From: an uncultured Candidatus Thioglobus sp.
Lineage (GTDB): Bacteria; Pseudomonadota; Gammaproteobacteria; PS1; Pseudothioglobaceae
Direction: 5' to 3'
DNA: 64,000 bases
Assembly (NCBI GenBank): GCA_905614365.1
Contig: CAJQSO010000024.1
Location: forward strand, 33,097-97,096
This document shows positions 62,227 to 64,000 of this stretch, piece by piece. Position 1 is the first letter of the stretch. Each line of letters starts with the position of its first letter. A program made the translations under genes and the position numbers. The notes under the pieces are model-generated. The model was not told where the DNA came from. It made no database searches and saw only the letters and a list, made by a program, of their open reading frames with translations.

Positions 62227-63072
62227 TTAACTAATGCGCCAAGCACCAGTGTATATATTATATTTATTTTTTTTAATGAAACCTATCAAAGTAATATCAA
62301 ATTTTTCTGCTAGATCAAGTGCTAATGAAGTTGGAGCTCCGATACCAACAATCATTCCTATTCTAGACATTACTGCTTTTTGTATAATGTCGAATCCCAA
62401 TCGACCAGAACACATAACAAATTGCTCAATCGGCCTCAACATATCATTACATCTTACATGGCCTATCAGCTTATCAAGCGCATTATGTCTACCTACATCT
62501 TCTGCCAAATGCAGAACCTTACCACTCTCAGTCAACAATGCACTGGCATGTACTCCTCCAGTATTAGCAAATTGCTCCTGTCTTGCTCTTAATATATCAG
62601 GCAGCTCAGTGATCAAATCAATATTTACAATTGGACCAGCTTTATCAATGTTTGGCTCATAGGCAATTTCAATAGCATTTAAAGTGCCTTTCCCACAAAC
62701 TCCACAACTCGAATTAACCATAAAATGACGCTGTAAATTCTTCAAATCTAATTTGTTACCTTTTGCTAAAGTAACAATTAGTGAGTTATCAACATCATAT
62801 TTACCCTTATTTTCACCATTGACATCTATCGTATCTATAGCATCTTTATCTTGGATAATTCCTTCAGAAAACAGTAACCCACTTACCAAGGCATTATCAT
62901 CCCCTGGCGTTCTCATTGTAACCATAAGCGGATCTGTAATCCACTCATCGTTCTTAAAATAACGAATAGCAATTTCTAGTGGCTCTTCAATAGCAATGCA
63001 GTCACTTGACTCCTGTAGAGTTGAATTCTCAACCCTGTGAATGTCATAGTCAACTGTATCACTAATAGTCAT
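62227..63072 (-). CDS. fdhD: Formate dehydrogenase accessory sulfurtransferase FdhD
   Basis: Transfers sulfur from the cysteine desulfurase to the Mo/W-pterin cofactor, needed for active formate dehydrogenase. 281 residues (E. coli 277). The active-site pair is C123 and C126 (SSCGVCGKG), matching E. coli C121 and C124. EDVGRHNALDKLIG and CSGRLGFDIIQKA are strongly conserved. It lies 17 bp upstream of the NuoE-NuoF gene and 3 bp after fhs. Confidence 0.96.
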   Translation of the reverse strand: MTISDTVDYDIHRVENSTLQESSDCIAIEEPLEIAIRYFKNDEWITDPLMVTMRTPGDDNALVSGLLFSEGIIQDKDAIDTIDVNGENKGKYDVDNSLIVTLAKGNKLDLKNLQRHFMVNSSCGVCGKGTLNAIEIAYEPNIDKAGPIVNIDLITELPDILRARQEQFANTGGVHASALLTESGKVLHLAEDVGRHNALDKLIGHVRCNDMLRPIEQFVMCSGRLGFDIIQKAVMSRIGMIVGIGAPTSLALDLAEKFDITLIGFIKKNKYNIYTGAWRIS

Positions 63073-63075
63073 AGT

Positions 63076-64000
63076 TTAAAAAAGTCCTTGCACTAGTCCA
63101 TTCTCATCTAATTTAATCTTATCTGCAGCTGGAACTCTTGGTAATCCAGGCATAGTCATAATTGCACCACAAACCACTACAACAAACTCAGCACCTGCTG
63201 AAAGTCGAACTTCTCGGATCGACATTGAGTGCCCAGTAGGAGCACCTAATAATTGTGGATCGGTGGAAAAACTATATTGCGTCTTAGCTATACAAACTGG
63301 TAGATGACCAAACCCGTTATCTTGATACCTATTAAGCTCTGCTCTAATAACTTTATCAGCTAAAACCTCATCCGCACCATAGAGTTTTTTGGCAATGGTT
63401 TCTACTTTCTCAAGAAGAGAAAGCTCATCATCATATAATGTTTTGAATTGTGCGGTGCCTGAGTCAGCCAACCTAACCACCTTTTCTGCTAGGTCAATTG
63501 CACCATCACCACCATGTTCCCAGTGACTAGTAACACTAACTTCTACATTAAACTGCTCACAATAATCTCTGATTACTTGAAATTCAGCTTCTGTATCAGA
63601 TACAAACTTATTAATACCAACTACAAGTGGAACACCAAATTGACTCAGGTTACGAATATGTCTTCCAAGATTCACGCAGCCTTTACCAAGCGCATCAGTA
63701 TTTTCATTATTTAGATCTGCTTTAGCAACGCCGCCTTGATGCTTAAGAGCCCTAACTGTTGCGACTAAAACAACTGCATCTGGAGCAAGGCCCGCTTTAC
63801 GGCATTTAATATCAAAGAATTTTTCTGCGCCTAAATCAGCTCCAAATCCAGCTTCTGTTACAACATAATCTGATAATTTCAGCGCTGTTTTTGTAGCAAT
63901 AACTGAATTACAACCGTGAGCAATATTTGCAAATGGACCGCCATGAATCAGTGCAGGATTGCCCTCTAAAGTTTGCACTAAGTTTGGTCTAAATGCGTCC
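63076..64000 (-). CDS. fhs: Formate-tetrahydrofolate ligase, C-terminal part (runs off window end)
   Basis: ATP-dependent formyl-tetrahydrofolate synthetase; it can also run in reverse to release formate and ATP. About 308 C-terminal residues of a family near 555 are present. The frame is open to the window edge with [13 protein letters not shown], and [28 protein letters not shown] and [11 protein letters not shown] are diagnostic. The GTG at 63978 is internal, not a start. It is the upstream-most visible member of the fhs-fdhD-fdhB-fdhA run, separated from fdhD by only 3 bp. Confidence 0.96.
   Translation of the reverse strand, partial: DAFRPNLVQTLEGNPALIHGGPFANIAHGCNSVIATKTALKLSDYVVTEAGFGADLGAEKFFDIKCRKAGLAPDAVVLVATVRALKHQGGVAKADLNNENTDALGKGCVNLGRHIRNLSQFGVPLVVGINKFVSDTEAEFQVIRDYCEQFNVEVSVTSHWEHGGDGAIDLAEKVVRLADSGTAQFKTLYDDELSLLEKVETIAKKLYGADEVLADKVIRAELNRYQDNGFGHLPVCIAKTQYSFSTDPQLLGAPTGHSMSIREVRLSAGAEFVVVVCGAIMTMPGLPRVPAADKIKLDENGLVQGLF

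Noticed and set aside
62234-62662. 142-codon plus-strand frame opposite fdhD
   Set aside because: It is an antisense shadow of the conserved fdhD gene and has no recognisable domain.

Overview
The window is chromosomal DNA from an AT-rich, streamlined gammaproteobacterium. The rrn order (16S, tRNA-Ile, tRNA-Ala, 23S), the E. coli-like boxA elements, and the lengths and motifs of GshA, Mfd, PolA, MnmE/MnmG, RsmG and YceF all fit this class. Short spacers, many 4-bp overlaps, the absence of mobile elements, and a formate/C1 module beside a Calvin-type or gluconeogenic sugar-phosphate cluster suggest a marine sulfur-oxidizer-related lineage (SUP05/Arctic96BD-19, 'Ca. Thioglobus'-like). That placement is inference from gene content only.

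Layout. 1-3860: the 5' half of a 23S gene, tRNA-Ala(UGC), tRNA-Ile(GAU), a complete 16S gene and the rrn promoter, all on the minus strand. 4010-9035: mnmE and gshA, a divergent Nudix-ThiE fusion, a glutaredoxin and yaaA. 9163-18416: gltB, a small lipoprotein, folA, then yceF-mfd. 18448-19550: an orphan MASE1-like membrane protein and a winged-helix protein. 19716-27125 (minus): a PfkB kinase, ispH, accD, trpA, hemE, rpmE, a BolA-like gene and a Pit/DUF47 phosphate uptake pair. 27448-30907 (plus): glmU, an MFS carrier and a TauD-type dioxygenase. 30911-39902 (minus): metC, an AddA/RecB-like helicase-nuclease, argS and polA. 40015-41605 (plus): znuC and dapD. 41627-42401: two tandem copies of a complete small transcription unit encoding 72-residue hydrophobic proteins. 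42480-47512 (minus): ubiA, an rluC-like gene, tatD, rsmG and mnmG. 47616-54345 (minus): tkt-gap-pgk-pyk-fba, facing ppsA-ppsR on the plus strand. 57853-64000 (minus): fhs, fdhD, and an NAD-dependent formate dehydrogenase made of a NuoE-NuoF fusion and a molybdopterin subunit.

How the genes fit together. tkt, gap, pgk and fba with PEP synthase and its regulator cover triose and hexose phosphate interconversion in the gluconeogenic or Calvin direction, and pyk gives the reverse exit. fhs plus formate dehydrogenase would convert formyl-tetrahydrofolate to formate, then CO2 and NADH, or run formate into the folate pool.

The two observations most worth following are the 426-bp tandem duplication of a promoter-gene-terminator cassette for unrecognised small membrane proteins, and a pyruvate kinase gene that appears to start at AUU inside the end of pgk. 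Most of the rest is conserved housekeeping. I saw no CRISPR array, prophage, insertion sequence or defence island.
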